Origin: Chloroflexota bacterium
Lineage (GTDB): Bacteria; Chloroflexota; Chloroflexia; Thermomicrobiales; JADLAZ01
DNA: 11,567 nt
Assembly: GCA_020849725.1 (NCBI GenBank)
Contig: JADLAZ010000040.1
Location: 1-11,567 of the forward strand
Direction: 5' to 3'
Shown: positions 1 through 6,467 of the stretch, in pieces
Position numbering within the stretch: the stretch's first letter is position 1
How the letters are laid out: each line of letters begins with the position of its first letter
Program-made: the position numbers and the translations under genes
Notes under the pieces: model-generated
Seen by the model: the letters and a program-made list of their open reading frames with translations, nothing else
Databases searched by the model: none
What the model was told of the DNA's origin: nothing

Positions 1-488
1 TGCGCGCCAACTACGAGATCCTCCACCGCGACGCGCTGCACATCCACCGGCCGAAGTCGCTGCTGCGCGCGCCCGGCACGCCACGCCAGATTGAGTATGG
101 CGGCCAGCTCCGCCTGGTCGAGACGGCCGCCAGCACCGCCGCGACCCGGCCCGGCGGCACCGTGCGCGTGCTGCTGCGCTGGCGGCGGGGCGCGCAACCA
201 GCCGCTAACTACCAGCTCTTCGTCCACCTGGTCGACGCCCAGGGTGGTTTGCGCGCCCAGATCGACCTGCCGCCCAGCGGCAAGCCGACCAGCGCCTGGA
301 CTGCCGGCGAGCGCGCCGAGGCCGAGTACGCTTTGACGTTGCCCGAGGACGCACCGACCGGCCGCTACCATGTGCTCGTCGGCGTCTACGATCCGGCCAC
401 CGGTCAGCGCCTGCCCGCCACCGACGCCGGCCAGCCCGCCGGTGACGCTGTATCCATCGCTGAGGTGGACGTCGCTGCGGGCGAATAA
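1..488 (+). CDS. C-terminal end of a probable membrane glycosyltransferase (GT39-like), partial
   Basis: The reading frame is open from the left edge (first full codon at base 3) to TAA at 486-488, so only the last ~161 residues are present and the start lies outside the window. The visible part has no membrane segment. It looks like a soluble beta-sandwich domain: alternating hydrophobic strands such as VRVLLRW, YQLFVHLVD and YHVLVGVYDPATGQRLP, with Pro/Gly turns. I know this pattern from the extracytoplasmic tail of large ArnT/PMT-type (GT39-like) glycosyltransferases in Chloroflexota, which move sugars from lipid-linked donors at the membrane. That assignment rests on resemblance of the tail only, since the catalytic half is not visible. 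Alternatives are another multi-spanning glycan-related membrane protein or a secreted protein with the same domain. Coding is well supported by the codon pattern and the long frame. Confidence 0.55.
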   Translation, partial: RANYEILHRDALHIHRPKSLLRAPGTPRQIEYGGQLRLVETAASTAATRPGGTVRVLLRWRRGAQPAANYQLFVHLVDAQGGLRAQIDLPPSGKPTSAWTAGERAEAEYALTLPEDAPTGRYHVLVGVYDPATGQRLPATDAGQPAGDAVSIAEVDVAAGE

Positions 489-540
489 GCATCGGCCGGG
501 CACGCGGCGACGACTCGCGCGGGGATAGCGGCGCTCGCCG

Positions 541-691
541 CCGGACGAGCACGCGCTCCGGATCGCCCAGGCACGGCTGCCGCCGCTGCTCATCCAGGAC
601 CGCGCAGACGACACCGGCCATCTCCGTGCCCCGACGATGTATCTCGATCAGCGCCACCTTGGTGAAGGTCGCGGTCAGCCAACACGATGTG
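541..691 (-). pseudogene. Possible decayed fragment of a PIN-like (DUF5615-type) toxin gene
   Basis: Two short - strand stretches in different frames together resemble the C-terminal half of DUF5615/PIN-like toxins. The stretch HIVLADRD (691 down to 668) is like the 'vlT.D.DF' strand. After a frame change come IEIHRRGTEMAGVV and then CLGDPERVL (roughly 650 down to 550), like the 'G..haGivv' and 'iG..v..l' segments. No start codon, no N-terminal half and no antitoxin gene are visible, so if real it is a remnant broken by at least one frameshift. The match is from memory of the family and is weak. The rest of the gap (489-774) shows no other gene, only the promoter-like sequence listed separately. 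Confidence 0.2.
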
Positions 692-700
692 TTCGCTCCA

Positions 701-730
701 TTGCAGCCAGGCCGGGCGCTACTGCATAAT
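701..730 (+). promoter_or_regulatory. Candidate sigma70-type promoter for the CD-NTase-like gene
   Basis: TTGCAG (701-706) and CATAAT (725-730) are separated by 18 bp. The -10 matches the consensus at 5 of 6 positions and the -35 at 3 of 6. This would place the transcript start about 35-40 bases before the ATG at 775. The AT-rich patch stands out from the GC-rich surroundings. No experimental support. Confidence 0.4.
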
Positions 731-774
731 GGGAAGCACGAAGCAGGGGTGACCAGTCCGGTCTGGGGGCGCGC

Positions 775-1665
775 ATGGCGACGGCCGTCGGGACCGCCTT
801 CCTAGAGTTTCGCGAGCATATCCGCACGCTGGAGGTGCCGGCCGCAACGGTCGAGCGCCGGCGCGAACTGGTGCGCGCCAGCCTCAGCAAGCGTGTGGCG
901 CTGACCGCGCCGGGCCTGTTCCTGGCCGGGTCGCAGCCGCGCGGCACCGAGGTCGCCCCCGGCGCGGCCATTGACCTGTTCGCCACGCTGGACTACGGCC
1001 GCCACCGCCCGCTCTACCAGCCCGACCGGCCGGACCTGGTGCTGGACTTCGTGGCCGACGCGCTGGCGGAGTACTTGCCGGAGGGCGACGTCAGCCGCCG
1101 CGCTGATGGGCAGGCAGTCCATATCTGCTTCGATGACGTCGACTTTGATCTCACGCCGGCCTTCCCCAAGCACGGCGGCGCCTACATGATCCCCAATGCC
1201 GAAGTCGGCCACTGGACCGCCGTCGACACGCGCCGCTACGAGGCGATCATGACGCGGGCGAACGCCCACCTGGCCGGCATGCTCAAACCGGTCGTGCGGA
1301 TGCTCAAGATCTGGAACCGCGGCCACGGCGAGTTGTTCAAGGGCTATCACCTGGAGGTCATGGCGCTCAACGCGCTGCACACCTACTATCCGGATTGCAA
1401 CTACGCCGGCGCTATCCGGCAGGCATTCTCGCTGCTCGCCTTTGTGATGCAGTATCCGACGCGCGACCCGGTCGGCGTGGGCGAGGCAGTCGACGCCTAC
1501 CTGGATGTGCGGGCGCGGCGCCGTCAGGCGATGGCGCTGTGCGAGAACGCCTATCAGCAGGCGCGCGAGGCGGAGGCCGCCGGGCGCCGCACGCTCGGCC
1601 AGGGGCACGCCATCGGGCTGTGGCGCGACCTGTTCGGGACGGAGTTCCCGGCCTACACTGGCTGA
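775..1665 (+). CDS. CD-NTase / SMODS-type nucleotidyltransferase, orphan, first catalytic Asp replaced by Ala
   Basis: This 296-aa protein has the CD-NTase (cGAS/DncV-like) layout. An N-terminal helix is followed by the nucleotide-binding motif GSQPRGT at residues 52-58, the metal-site strand GAAIDLF at 63-69, the third-Asp strand DFDLTPAF at 123-130, a nucleotidyltransferase-associated helical region with KIWNR at 178-182 and YHLEV at 191-195, and the family-like end 'W..LFG..FP'. Active relatives make cyclic di- or trinucleotide signals that switch on CBASS anti-phage effectors. In relatives the metal site reads D-x-D. Here it is A65-I66-D67 (codons GCC ATT GAC), so one of the three metal-binding Asp residues is missing, while D67 and D125 remain. 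The length is normal for the family. The ATG at 775 follows GGGGG at 764-768. No effector, Cap2/Cap3 or HORMA/TRIP13 gene lies in view: the neighbours are a glycosyltransferase tail and an aminotransferase. It is therefore an orphan, possibly inactive or repurposed. The family call is firm; activity is doubtful. Confidence 0.8.
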   Translation: MATAVGTAFLEFREHIRTLEVPAATVERRRELVRASLSKRVALTAPGLFLAGSQPRGTEVAPGAAIDLFATLDYGRHRPLYQPDRPDLVLDFVADALAEYLPEGDVSRRADGQAVHICFDDVDFDLTPAFPKHGGAYMIPNAEVGHWTAVDTRRYEAIMTRANAHLAGMLKPVVRMLKIWNRGHGELFKGYHLEVMALNALHTYYPDCNYAGAIRQAFSLLAFVMQYPTRDPVGVGEAVDAYLDVRARRRQAMALCENAYQQAREAEAAGRRTLGQGHAIGLWRDLFGTEFPAYTG

Positions 1666-1707
1666 GCCGACCGGCGATGATGAGGCGACGACGGCGCGGC
1701 CAGCGGG

Positions 1708-1713
1708 TAGAAT
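1708..1713 (+). promoter_or_regulatory. Possible -10 element before the aminotransferase gene
   Basis: TAGAAT (5 of 6 to TATAAT) lies in the 111-bp gap between the CD-NTase stop and the aminotransferase start. No convincing -35 is seen 16-18 bp upstream, so this is a weak call. It allows the aminotransferase to be transcribed on its own. Confidence 0.25.
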
Positions 1714-1763
1714 GCAGCCCGGCGCGCTCGCTGCTGCCGCGAGCCGCGTCCATAGTCGCACAT

Positions 1764-1770
1764 GGAGGAG
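1764..1770 (+). promoter_or_regulatory. Ribosome binding site that fixes the aminotransferase start
   Basis: GGAGGAG sits 6 bases before ATG 1777. It overlaps the earlier in-frame ATG at 1762, which therefore is most likely part of the Shine-Dalgarno region and not the start. Confidence 0.7.
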
Positions 1771-1776
1771 ATCGGC

Positions 1777-2952
1777 ATGACCAGCGTCCAGACCATCCAG
1801 CAGGCCGAGGACAGCCTCCTGGTTCCGCTCTACAACAAGCGCGACATCGCGCTCGTGCGGGGCGCGGGCGTCTATGTTTGGGATAGTGACGGCACACAGT
1901 ATCTGGACCTAACCAGCAACTACGGCGTCAACATCCTCGGCCACTGTCACCCGACGCTGACCGAGGCGATCGTGCGGCAGGCTCAGACACTGACCAACTG
2001 CCACGCCTCGTTCTACAGCGAGCCACGCGCGCGCTACCTGGAGGCGCTGCGGCGGGTCTTTCCGCCGGCGCTCAGCCGCTTCTTCTTCTGCAACTCCGGC
2101 GCCGAGGCCGTCGAGGCGACGCTCAAGTTCGCCCGCGCGCTGCGGCCGGACCGGCGTGCGGTCGTGGCGACGAAGAAGGCTTACCACGGCCGGACGATGG
2201 GCGCGCTGGCGGCCACGCACGACAAGAAGTATCGCGAGCCATTCGAGCCGCTGCTGCCCGGCTTCAGCCATGTCACCTACGGCAGCGTCGACGAGTTGGC
2301 GGCCGCGGTCGGGCCAGAGACGATGGCAGTCATCCTCGAGCCGGTCCAGGGCGAGGGCGGCATCAACCCGGCGCCGGCGGGCTACCTGGCGGCGGCGCGC
2401 GCCATCTGCGACCAGGCCGGCGCGCTGCTGATCTTCGACGAGGTGCAGACGGCCTTTCGCACCGGCCACTGGCTAGCCTGCCAGGGCGCCGGCGTCATGC
2501 CCGATCTGGTGGCGGTGTCGAAAGCCATCGCCGGCGGCCTGCCGATGGGGCTGGTGGCGATGACCGAGGACGCGGCGGCCGGCGTGCCGGCGGGCACCCA
2601 CGGCAACACCTTCGGTGGCAACCCACTGGTGTGCGCCGCGGCACTGGCGGTGATCGAGACGATCGAGCGCGACGGCCTGCTGGCGCAGAGCGCCGACGTC
2701 GGCAGCTACTTTGTAGAGCAACTCCGGACGGCGATGGCTGGCCGCGTGCGCGACGTGCGCGGCGCCGGTCTGATGATCGGCGTCGAGTTGAAGGAGCGCA
2801 GCACGAAGTACCTGCGGGGCCTGCAAGAGGCGGGCGTGCTGGCGCTGCCGGCTGGGCCGGTGACGTTGCGGTTTCTGCCGCCGCTAATCCTGCAGCGCAG
2901 CCATGTCGACCAGGCGGTCGCAACGTTCGCCCGCCTGCTGCCTGGCTCCTAA
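1777..2952 (+). CDS. Class III PLP aminotransferase, acetylornithine / LysW-aminoadipate-semialdehyde transaminase type
   Basis: This 391-aa enzyme has the full fold-type I, class III aminotransferase pattern. It shows NSGAEA at residues 106-111 (phosphate and substrate loop), a YHGRTMG segment, EPVQGEGG, the PLP-nitrogen Asp in FDEVQT (D221), the Schiff-base lysine K249 in VSKAIAGG, and GNTFGGNPL around T278 (phosphate contact from the partner subunit). Such enzymes use glutamate as amino donor for a semialdehyde carbon chain in arginine or lysine synthesis. Stretches such as KYREPFEPL, RGAGLMIGVELKE and VLALPAGPVTLRFLPPL are very like LysJ/ArgD of Thermus, so a LysW-carrier substrate is possible. 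No lysW, lysX, argB or argC gene is nearby, so the substrate cannot be fixed from context. The MFS gene follows after 90 bp on the same strand and may be co-transcribed. The start at 1777 is set by the strong ribosome binding site, not the ATG at 1762. Confidence 0.85.
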   Translation: MTSVQTIQQAEDSLLVPLYNKRDIALVRGAGVYVWDSDGTQYLDLTSNYGVNILGHCHPTLTEAIVRQAQTLTNCHASFYSEPRARYLEALRRVFPPALSRFFFCNSGAEAVEATLKFARALRPDRRAVVATKKAYHGRTMGALAATHDKKYREPFEPLLPGFSHVTYGSVDELAAAVGPETMAVILEPVQGEGGINPAPAGYLAAARAICDQAGALLIFDEVQTAFRTGHWLACQGAGVMPDLVAVSKAIAGGLPMGLVAMTEDAAAGVPAGTHGNTFGGNPLVCAAALAVIETIERDGLLAQSADVGSYFVEQLRTAMAGRVRDVRGAGLMIGVELKERSTKYLRGLQEAGVLALPAGPVTLRFLPPLILQRSHVDQAVATFARLLPGS

Positions 2953-2974
2953 CACTCCCCACCTGGCAGTGATG

Positions 2975-2980
2975 TATACT
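2975..2980 (+). promoter_or_regulatory. Possible -10 element before the MFS gene
   Basis: TATACT (5 of 6 to consensus) lies in the 90-bp gap after the aminotransferase. No good -35 is visible at the right spacing. The element leaves open whether the MFS gene has its own promoter or is read through from the aminotransferase gene. Confidence 0.25.
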
Positions 2981-3042
2981 GGCGCCATCCCCGGCGGCAG
3001 GCAACGGGTGCCCGGCATGACGTGCAGGCGATGGGAGCAATG

Positions 3043-4353
3043 ATGGAGCAGGCAAGGGCGTGGGTGCGGACCCCGCTGGGCCGTGGGTTCACGCTGCTGA
3101 TGATCACCACGGTCAGCACTGGCTTCGCCATGGCGGCCCAGGGCAACATCGTCTCGAACTTCTTCGAAAACGTGCTGGGCCTGTCCGGGCCGCAGTTCGG
3201 CTACATCACCGCCATCCGCGAGATCCCTGGTTTCCTGCTGATCTTCATCACCGCCATCTTCTTCCGCATGTCGCTCCAGCGGCTGACGGCGCTGGCGCTG
3301 GTGCTGCTGGCCATCGGCTACGCCTTCTTCGGCACGGCCACGTCGTTCTGGGGCGTCGCGCCGTGGGTCATCATCAGCTCGCTCGGCTACCACACCTGGC
3401 TGCAGACGCAGCACGCGCTGGGCATGAGCCTGGTGGCCGAGCGGCGCACCGGCGGCATCCTCGGCCGCCTGTCGGCCGTCAACAGCGCCGGCGCGCTGGT
3501 GGCGATGGTGACGGTGCTGGTCGGCTTCTTCACCGGCTTCCTGTCGTTTTCCAGCACCTTCCTGCTGTGCGCCTTCCTGGCCCTGGTCGGAGCGATCGCC
3601 ATCTTCTTCTTCCCGACACTGAACGAGGGCACGCTGGCGGCGCTCACGCCCAAGCGCGATCCGTTTGTGCTGCGCAAGGAGTACCGCTACTACTACCTAT
3701 TGAATCTGCTCGATGGCGGGCGGCAGCAGATCTTTTTCTCGTTCGGGCCGTGGGTGCTGGTCCACATCTTCGGCCTGGGCGTGCCGATGATCTCGGGCAT
3801 CATGCTGGCGACGACGGCGCTGAGCATGACGTGTGGCGCCTACCTCGGCCGCCTGATCGATCGCCACAGCGAGAAGCCGATCCTGGCAGTGGCCAACGTC
3901 GGGTATGTCGTTGCGCTTATCGGCTACGCGCTCGTGCCCAATGCGATCGTGGCCATCGGCTGCTATGTTATCTACTCGTTCATCTTCCCGCTGTCGGTCA
4001 TCGGCGCGTCGACCTACCTGCGCAAGGTGGCGGCGCGCAACGAGATCGCGCCATCGCTAGCAATGGGCGTCACCATGCAACATGCAGCAGCGATCATCGT
4101 GCCACTGGTCACTGGCTACGTGCTGAACTTCGTCGGCTATCAGGTGCCGTTCCTGGTCGCCAGTGGCTTCGCTATACTGACGTTCTTCGCCACGCGCATG
4201 CTGCGCTCTGAGACGCAGAAGTCGCCACAGCGGATAGCCGAGGATGCCCAACGCATGGCCGGCCTCACCGCGCCGCCACCAGCCACGCCGCAGCCGGTCG
4301 CGCCGGGCGTGGGTGGGGTGGCGATCAGCGAAGCCGGCGCCAAGGGCGACTGA
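3043..4353 (+). CDS. Major facilitator superfamily (MFS) transporter
   Basis: This protein of about 436 aa consists of many hydrophobic helices arranged as two halves, as in MFS secondary carriers of 11-12 membrane segments. The first half begins at TPLGRGFTLLMITTVSTGF. A charged, Tyr-rich cytoplasmic stretch (LTPKRDPFVLRKEYRYYYL) forms the central loop. The second half opens with FFSFGPWVLVHIFGLGV and contains the loop GRLIDRHSEKPIL, the usual basic 'RxxDRxG..'-type turn after helix 8. The C-terminal ~45 residues are a Pro/Ala/Gly-rich soluble tail. The substrate is unknown. Proximity to an aminotransferase hints at an amino acid or small metabolite, but this is only inference. GTG 3022 and ATG 3031 and 3040 are in-frame alternatives. 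I chose ATG 3043 because GGGAG (3033-3037) sits 5 bases before it. The gene ends convergent with aroF. Confidence 0.75.
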   Translation: MEQARAWVRTPLGRGFTLLMITTVSTGFAMAAQGNIVSNFFENVLGLSGPQFGYITAIREIPGFLLIFITAIFFRMSLQRLTALALVLLAIGYAFFGTATSFWGVAPWVIISSLGYHTWLQTQHALGMSLVAERRTGGILGRLSAVNSAGALVAMVTVLVGFFTGFLSFSSTFLLCAFLALVGAIAIFFFPTLNEGTLAALTPKRDPFVLRKEYRYYYLLNLLDGGRQQIFFSFGPWVLVHIFGLGVPMISGIMLATTALSMTCGAYLGRLIDRHSEKPILAVANVGYVVALIGYALVPNAIVAIGCYVIYSFIFPLSVIGASTYLRKVAARNEIAPSLAMGVTMQHAAAIIVPLVTGYVLNFVGYQVPFLVASGFAILTFFATRMLRSETQKSPQRIAEDAQRMAGLTAPPPATPQPVAPGVGGVAISEAGAKGD

Positions 4354-4385
4354 CGCCGGCAGACAGCGGATGCCGGCCGCCGGCG
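4354..4385. terminator. Possible hairpin between convergent MFS and aroF genes
   Basis: CGCCGGC (4354-4360) can pair with GCCGGCG (4379-4385), or GCCGGC (4355-4360) with GCCGGC (4372-4377). It fills the 37-bp gap between the two facing stop codons and could stop transcription from both sides. There is no T-run and the sequence is GC-rich throughout, so chance pairing is possible. Confidence 0.25.
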
Positions 4386-4390
4386 CCGAC

Positions 4391-5386
4391 TCAGGCGATC
4401 AGGGCGCGCAGCGCGCCGGCGCGAGCGGTGATGTCGGCCAGCTCGGCCGGTAGGATCGACTGGTCGCCGTCGCACAGCGCCTCGTCCGGCGTCAGGTGGA
4501 CCTCGATCATCAGGCCGTCGGCGCCGGCGGCCAGCCCGGCCAGCGCCATCGAGCGCACCAGCGCCCGCCGGCCGGTACCGTGCGATGGATCGACGATCAC
4601 CGGCAGATGCGACAGGCTCCGCGCCAGCGGCACGGCGGCCAGGTCGAGCGTGTGACGCACCGCCGGGTCGAAGCCGCGCACGCCGCGCTCGCACAGCATC
4701 ACCTGGGCGTTGCCCTCGGCCAGCACGTACTCGGCCGCCTGCAGCCACTCGTCGACGGTCGCCGCTAGCCCGCGCTTGACCATCACCGGCCGGCCACTCC
4801 GGCCGGCGGCGCGCAGCAGTGGGTAGTTCTGCATGTTGCGGCTGCCGATCTGGAGAATGTCGGCGACCTCAGCCACCAGCCCGACCAGCCCTGGCTCCAT
4901 CACCTCGGTGATGATCGGCAGGCCGATCTCGGCGCGGGCGCGGGCGAGGATACGCAGGCCCGCCTCGCCCAACCCCTGGAAGGCATAGGGCGACGTGCGC
5001 GGCTTGAAGGCGCCGCCGCGCAGCAGGTGCGCGCCGGCGGCCTTGACCGCGTGGGCCGTCGCCAGCAGCTGATCTTCGCTCTCGACCGTGCACGGCCCGG
5101 CCATGATGACCGGCGTGTCGCCGCCGATGACGACGTCGCCGACCGGGATCCGGCTCGTGTCGGGGCTGAAGGCGCGGCTGGCCAGCGGCGCTTTGCCGGT
5201 CGACGTCGTCACGGCGGCCACGCCCGGCAGATGACCGAGCGCCGTCGCCAGCGTGGCGCTGCCGCCGCCGACGCCGACGACGCCGCGCTCGCGCGCAACC
5301 TGGGCGCGGCCGCCGCCGGCCGCGATCGCGTCCAGCAGCCGCGCCATATCAGTCTCCGTCGCCTCGCTCTGCAATTGCACCAGCAT
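4391..5386 (-). CDS. aroF: 3-deoxy-7-phosphoheptulonate (DAHP) synthase, type I-beta with N-terminal regulatory domain
   Basis: This cytoplasmic 331-aa enzyme condenses phosphoenolpyruvate with erythrose 4-phosphate to give DAHP, the committed step to chorismate and aromatic amino acids. Residues 1 to about 75 form a small ferredoxin-like domain, known in this subclass (Thermotoga type) for feedback inhibition by Tyr or Phe. The TIM barrel follows with AGPCTVES (96-103), [16 protein letters not shown] (123-138), IGSRNMQN (180-187), VKRG (203-206), CERGVRGFD (232-240) and DPSHGTG (266-272). Four metal ligands are identifiable: C99, H269, E295 and D306. They lie at the same spacing as those I recall for the Thermotoga enzyme, so it should be active. 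The start at 5386 is set by GAGGAGGAC (5399-5391); an upstream in-frame extension to 5428 would run into the leader terminator and is rejected. A structured leader with a terminator precedes it, suggesting control by attenuation in addition to allosteric feedback. Confidence 0.93.
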   Translation of the reverse strand: MLVQLQSEATETDMARLLDAIAAGGGRAQVARERGVVGVGGGSATLATALGHLPGVAAVTTSTGKAPLASRAFSPDTSRIPVGDVVIGGDTPVIMAGPCTVESEDQLLATAHAVKAAGAHLLRGGAFKPRTSPYAFQGLGEAGLRILARARAEIGLPIITEVMEPGLVGLVAEVADILQIGSRNMQNYPLLRAAGRSGRPVMVKRGLAATVDEWLQAAEYVLAEGNAQVMLCERGVRGFDPAVRHTLDLAAVPLARSLSHLPVIVDPSHGTGRRALVRSMALAGLAAGADGLMIEVHLTPDEALCDGDQSILPAELADITARAGALRALIA

Positions 5387-5426
5387 CGTCGTCCTCCTCG
5401 ATCGCTGCGGCCGTGACGCGGCCAAC

Positions 5427-5455
5427 AAAAAAGCGGAGGGCTGTCGCCTCCGCTT
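5427..5455 (-). terminator. Intrinsic terminator in the aroF leader (attenuator)
   Basis: On the - strand, AAGCGGAGG (5455-5447) pairs perfectly with CCTCCGCTT (5439-5431) around a 7-nt loop (5446-5440). The stem runs into six T residues (5432-5427). This is a textbook Rho-independent terminator. It lies only ~28 bases before the aroF Shine-Dalgarno and downstream of the nearest promoter-like sequence, so it can abort aroF transcripts. It could alternatively be the late terminator of the upstream TIM-barrel gene, but then aroF would have almost no room for a promoter. Confidence 0.75.
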
Positions 5456-5522
5456 CCGACGTTCCGTTGGGCTGCTGGCCTTACCGCTTCGCGCATCCCG
5501 AAGCAGCCCACCGTACCGTCGG
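5456..5522 (-). promoter_or_regulatory. Structured RNA leader hairpin upstream of the aroF attenuator
   Basis: Read on the - strand, CCGACG (5522-5517) pairs with CGTCGG (5461-5456), and TGGGCTGCT (5510-5502) pairs with AGCAGCCCA (5476-5468). The intervening 6 x 6 internal region can be closed by U-A, C-G and G-C pairs flanked by G-A/A-G mismatches, giving an almost continuous ~21-bp helix. The 25-nt apical loop contains a further TTCG...CGAA pairing. It directly abuts the terminator. The 5' arm overlaps AGCCCTCCG (5528-5520), an exact 9-nt copy of part of the terminator 3' side (5442-5434). CCTCCG there could pair with the terminator 5' arm, so hairpin and terminator on one side, and an antiterminator on the other, appear mutually exclusive. 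I see no short leader peptide and no T-box consensus. The ligand is unknown. Confidence 0.55.
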
Positions 5523-5531
5523 AGGGCTAAA

Positions 5532-5562
5532 GTAATACCAGACCCCGCTGATCAGATGTCGT
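5532..5562 (-). promoter_or_regulatory. Candidate promoter for aroF and its leader
   Basis: On the - strand there is an extended -10, TGG followed by TATTAC (5537-5532). ACGACA (5562-5557; 4 of 6 to TTGACA) lies 19 bp upstream of TATTAC. Initiation around 5525 would start the transcript right at the AGCCCTCCG segment used in the proposed switch, giving a leader of about 100 nt to the terminator. Confidence 0.4.
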
Positions 5563-5585
5563 GACTGTGAGTGGTGGCTCACGAC
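5558..5585. promoter_or_regulatory. Inverted repeat overlapping the aroF -35: candidate operator
   Basis: GTCGTGA (5558-5564) and TCACGAC (5579-5585) are perfect 7-bp inverted arms with a 14-bp spacer. They overlap and lie just upstream of the -35-like element of the aroF promoter. A nested GTGAG...CTCAC pair (5567-5571 / 5578-5582) adds symmetry. It could be a repressor or activator site, or a weak terminator hairpin for the TIM-barrel gene ending at 5664 (no T-run follows). Confidence 0.3.
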
Positions 5586-5663
5586 CGGCCTCCTGGCAGA
5601 CCCGACGCGGCCCGCCTGCTCGTGGACGTGATCGTAGTCGCTCACACCGGCCATGTCAAGAGG

Positions 5664-6467
5664 TCAGGCGAGCATGGGCCGCAGCGCCGCGACGTGCTGC
5701 GGCAGCGCGACCTCTGGCGCGGGGATGGTCGGGTGCCACTTCTTCTCCCACTCGACGCAGTACCAGCCATCGTAGCCACCGGCGCGGATGGCGGCGATCG
5801 ACTCGGCCACCGGCACCTCGCCCTCGCCGAGCAGCACCAGTTGCCAACCGTCGCCGTCGCGGCGGGCGTCCTTGATGTGGACGTGACGCAGGCGCGACCC
5901 GAGCAGCGCCATGGTCTGGGTCGCTGTCTCGTCCATCCGATACGGGTGATGGGTATCCCACAGCGCGCCGACGTTCGGGCTCGTGACGCGGGCCAGCGTC
6001 GCCGCCACCGTCGCGCCGGCCGCGAAGCCGTCGTGTGTCTCAAGCACGGCCGTCACACCCAGCGTCGCGCCGCGCTCGCCGACGCGTTGCAGGCTCTCGG
6101 CCACGTAGCCGATGACGGTATCCCGGGCGACCTCCTTCGGGAACTCGCCGCCGAAGACGCGGATGAGCGAGCAGCCCCAATCAGCCGCGATCGCCATGAA
6201 GCGGGCCGCCAGGTCTTCGTTAGTGGCGCGCTCGCGCGCGTTGGCCGACGAGAAGCGCGCTGAGGTCGCCACGCAGCAGATCGCCACGCCGGCGCCGTCG
6301 AACAGCCGGCGGATGCGGGCGCGCTCGCGCGCCGGCAGATCGGCCGGCAGCAGTTCTGAGCCGAGCAACCTGATCTCGACGCCGCCGTAGCCGAGGCGTG
6401 CAGCCTGCTCAGCGACCTGCTCGATCGACCAGTCGGGACACCCGAGTGTGGAATAGGCGAGCTTCAT
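5664..6467 (-). CDS. Sugar phosphate isomerase/epimerase-like TIM-barrel protein (xylose isomerase-like, AP-endonuclease 2 fold)
   Basis: This 267-aa protein has the single-domain xylose-isomerase-like TIM-barrel pattern. It starts MKLAYSTLGCPDWSIEQ and contains GYGGVEIR (26-33), GCSLIRVFGG (98-107), the metal Glu in LETHDGF (E143), WDTHHPYR (D171, H174), HVHIKDARR (H197, D200) and VEWEKKW (E239). These are the usual metal and substrate ligands, so it is probably active on a sugar, inositol or related polyol-keto compound. Family members include hydroxypyruvate isomerase, inosose dehydratase, tagatose/psicose epimerase and 3-dehydroshikimate dehydratase. Sequence alone does not choose among them. 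ATG 6467 follows AAAGGAA upstream. It is the same strand as aroF, 277 bp ahead of it, but aroF appears to have its own promoter and attenuator. The gene diverges from the MATE gene. Confidence 0.8.
   Translation of the reverse strand: MKLAYSTLGCPDWSIEQVAEQAARLGYGGVEIRLLGSELLPADLPARERARIRRLFDGAGVAICCVATSARFSSANARERATNEDLAARFMAIAADWGCSLIRVFGGEFPKEVARDTVIGYVAESLQRVGERGATLGVTAVLETHDGFAAGATVAATLARVTSPNVGALWDTHHPYRMDETATQTMALLGSRLRHVHIKDARRDGDGWQLVLLGEGEVPVAESIAAIRAGGYDGWYCVEWEKKWHPTIPAPEVALPQHVAALRPMLA

Noticed and set aside
528..541. Small GC hairpin after the glycosyltransferase stop as a terminator
   Set aside because: Only five base pairs with a 4-nt loop and no T-run, which is common by chance in this sequence.
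802..1761. Long open frame on the - strand opposite the CD-NTase-like gene
   Set aside because: It is an Arg/Ala/Val-rich shadow of a gene with recognisable motifs on the + strand. Long antisense frames are expected at this GC content.
489..1776. A complete CBASS defence operon
   Set aside because: Only a CD-NTase-like gene is present. Flanking genes are metabolic or envelope-related and no effector is encoded in the window.
3060..4211. Second + strand frame inside the MFS gene
   Set aside because: It is His/Arg/Ala-rich with no membrane helices, offset from the clearly hydrophobic MFS frame.
5387..5428. N-terminal extension of DAHP synthase by 14 residues
   Set aside because: It would start inside the terminator T-run and be followed by GAGGAGGAC placed ideally for the internal ATG at 5386.
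5427..5540. T-box or leader-peptide attenuator upstream of aroF
   Set aside because: The leader is only ~100 nt, lacks a T-box sequence and specifier stem, and the in-frame GTG/ATG starts in it run on without an early stop or a cluster of aromatic codons.
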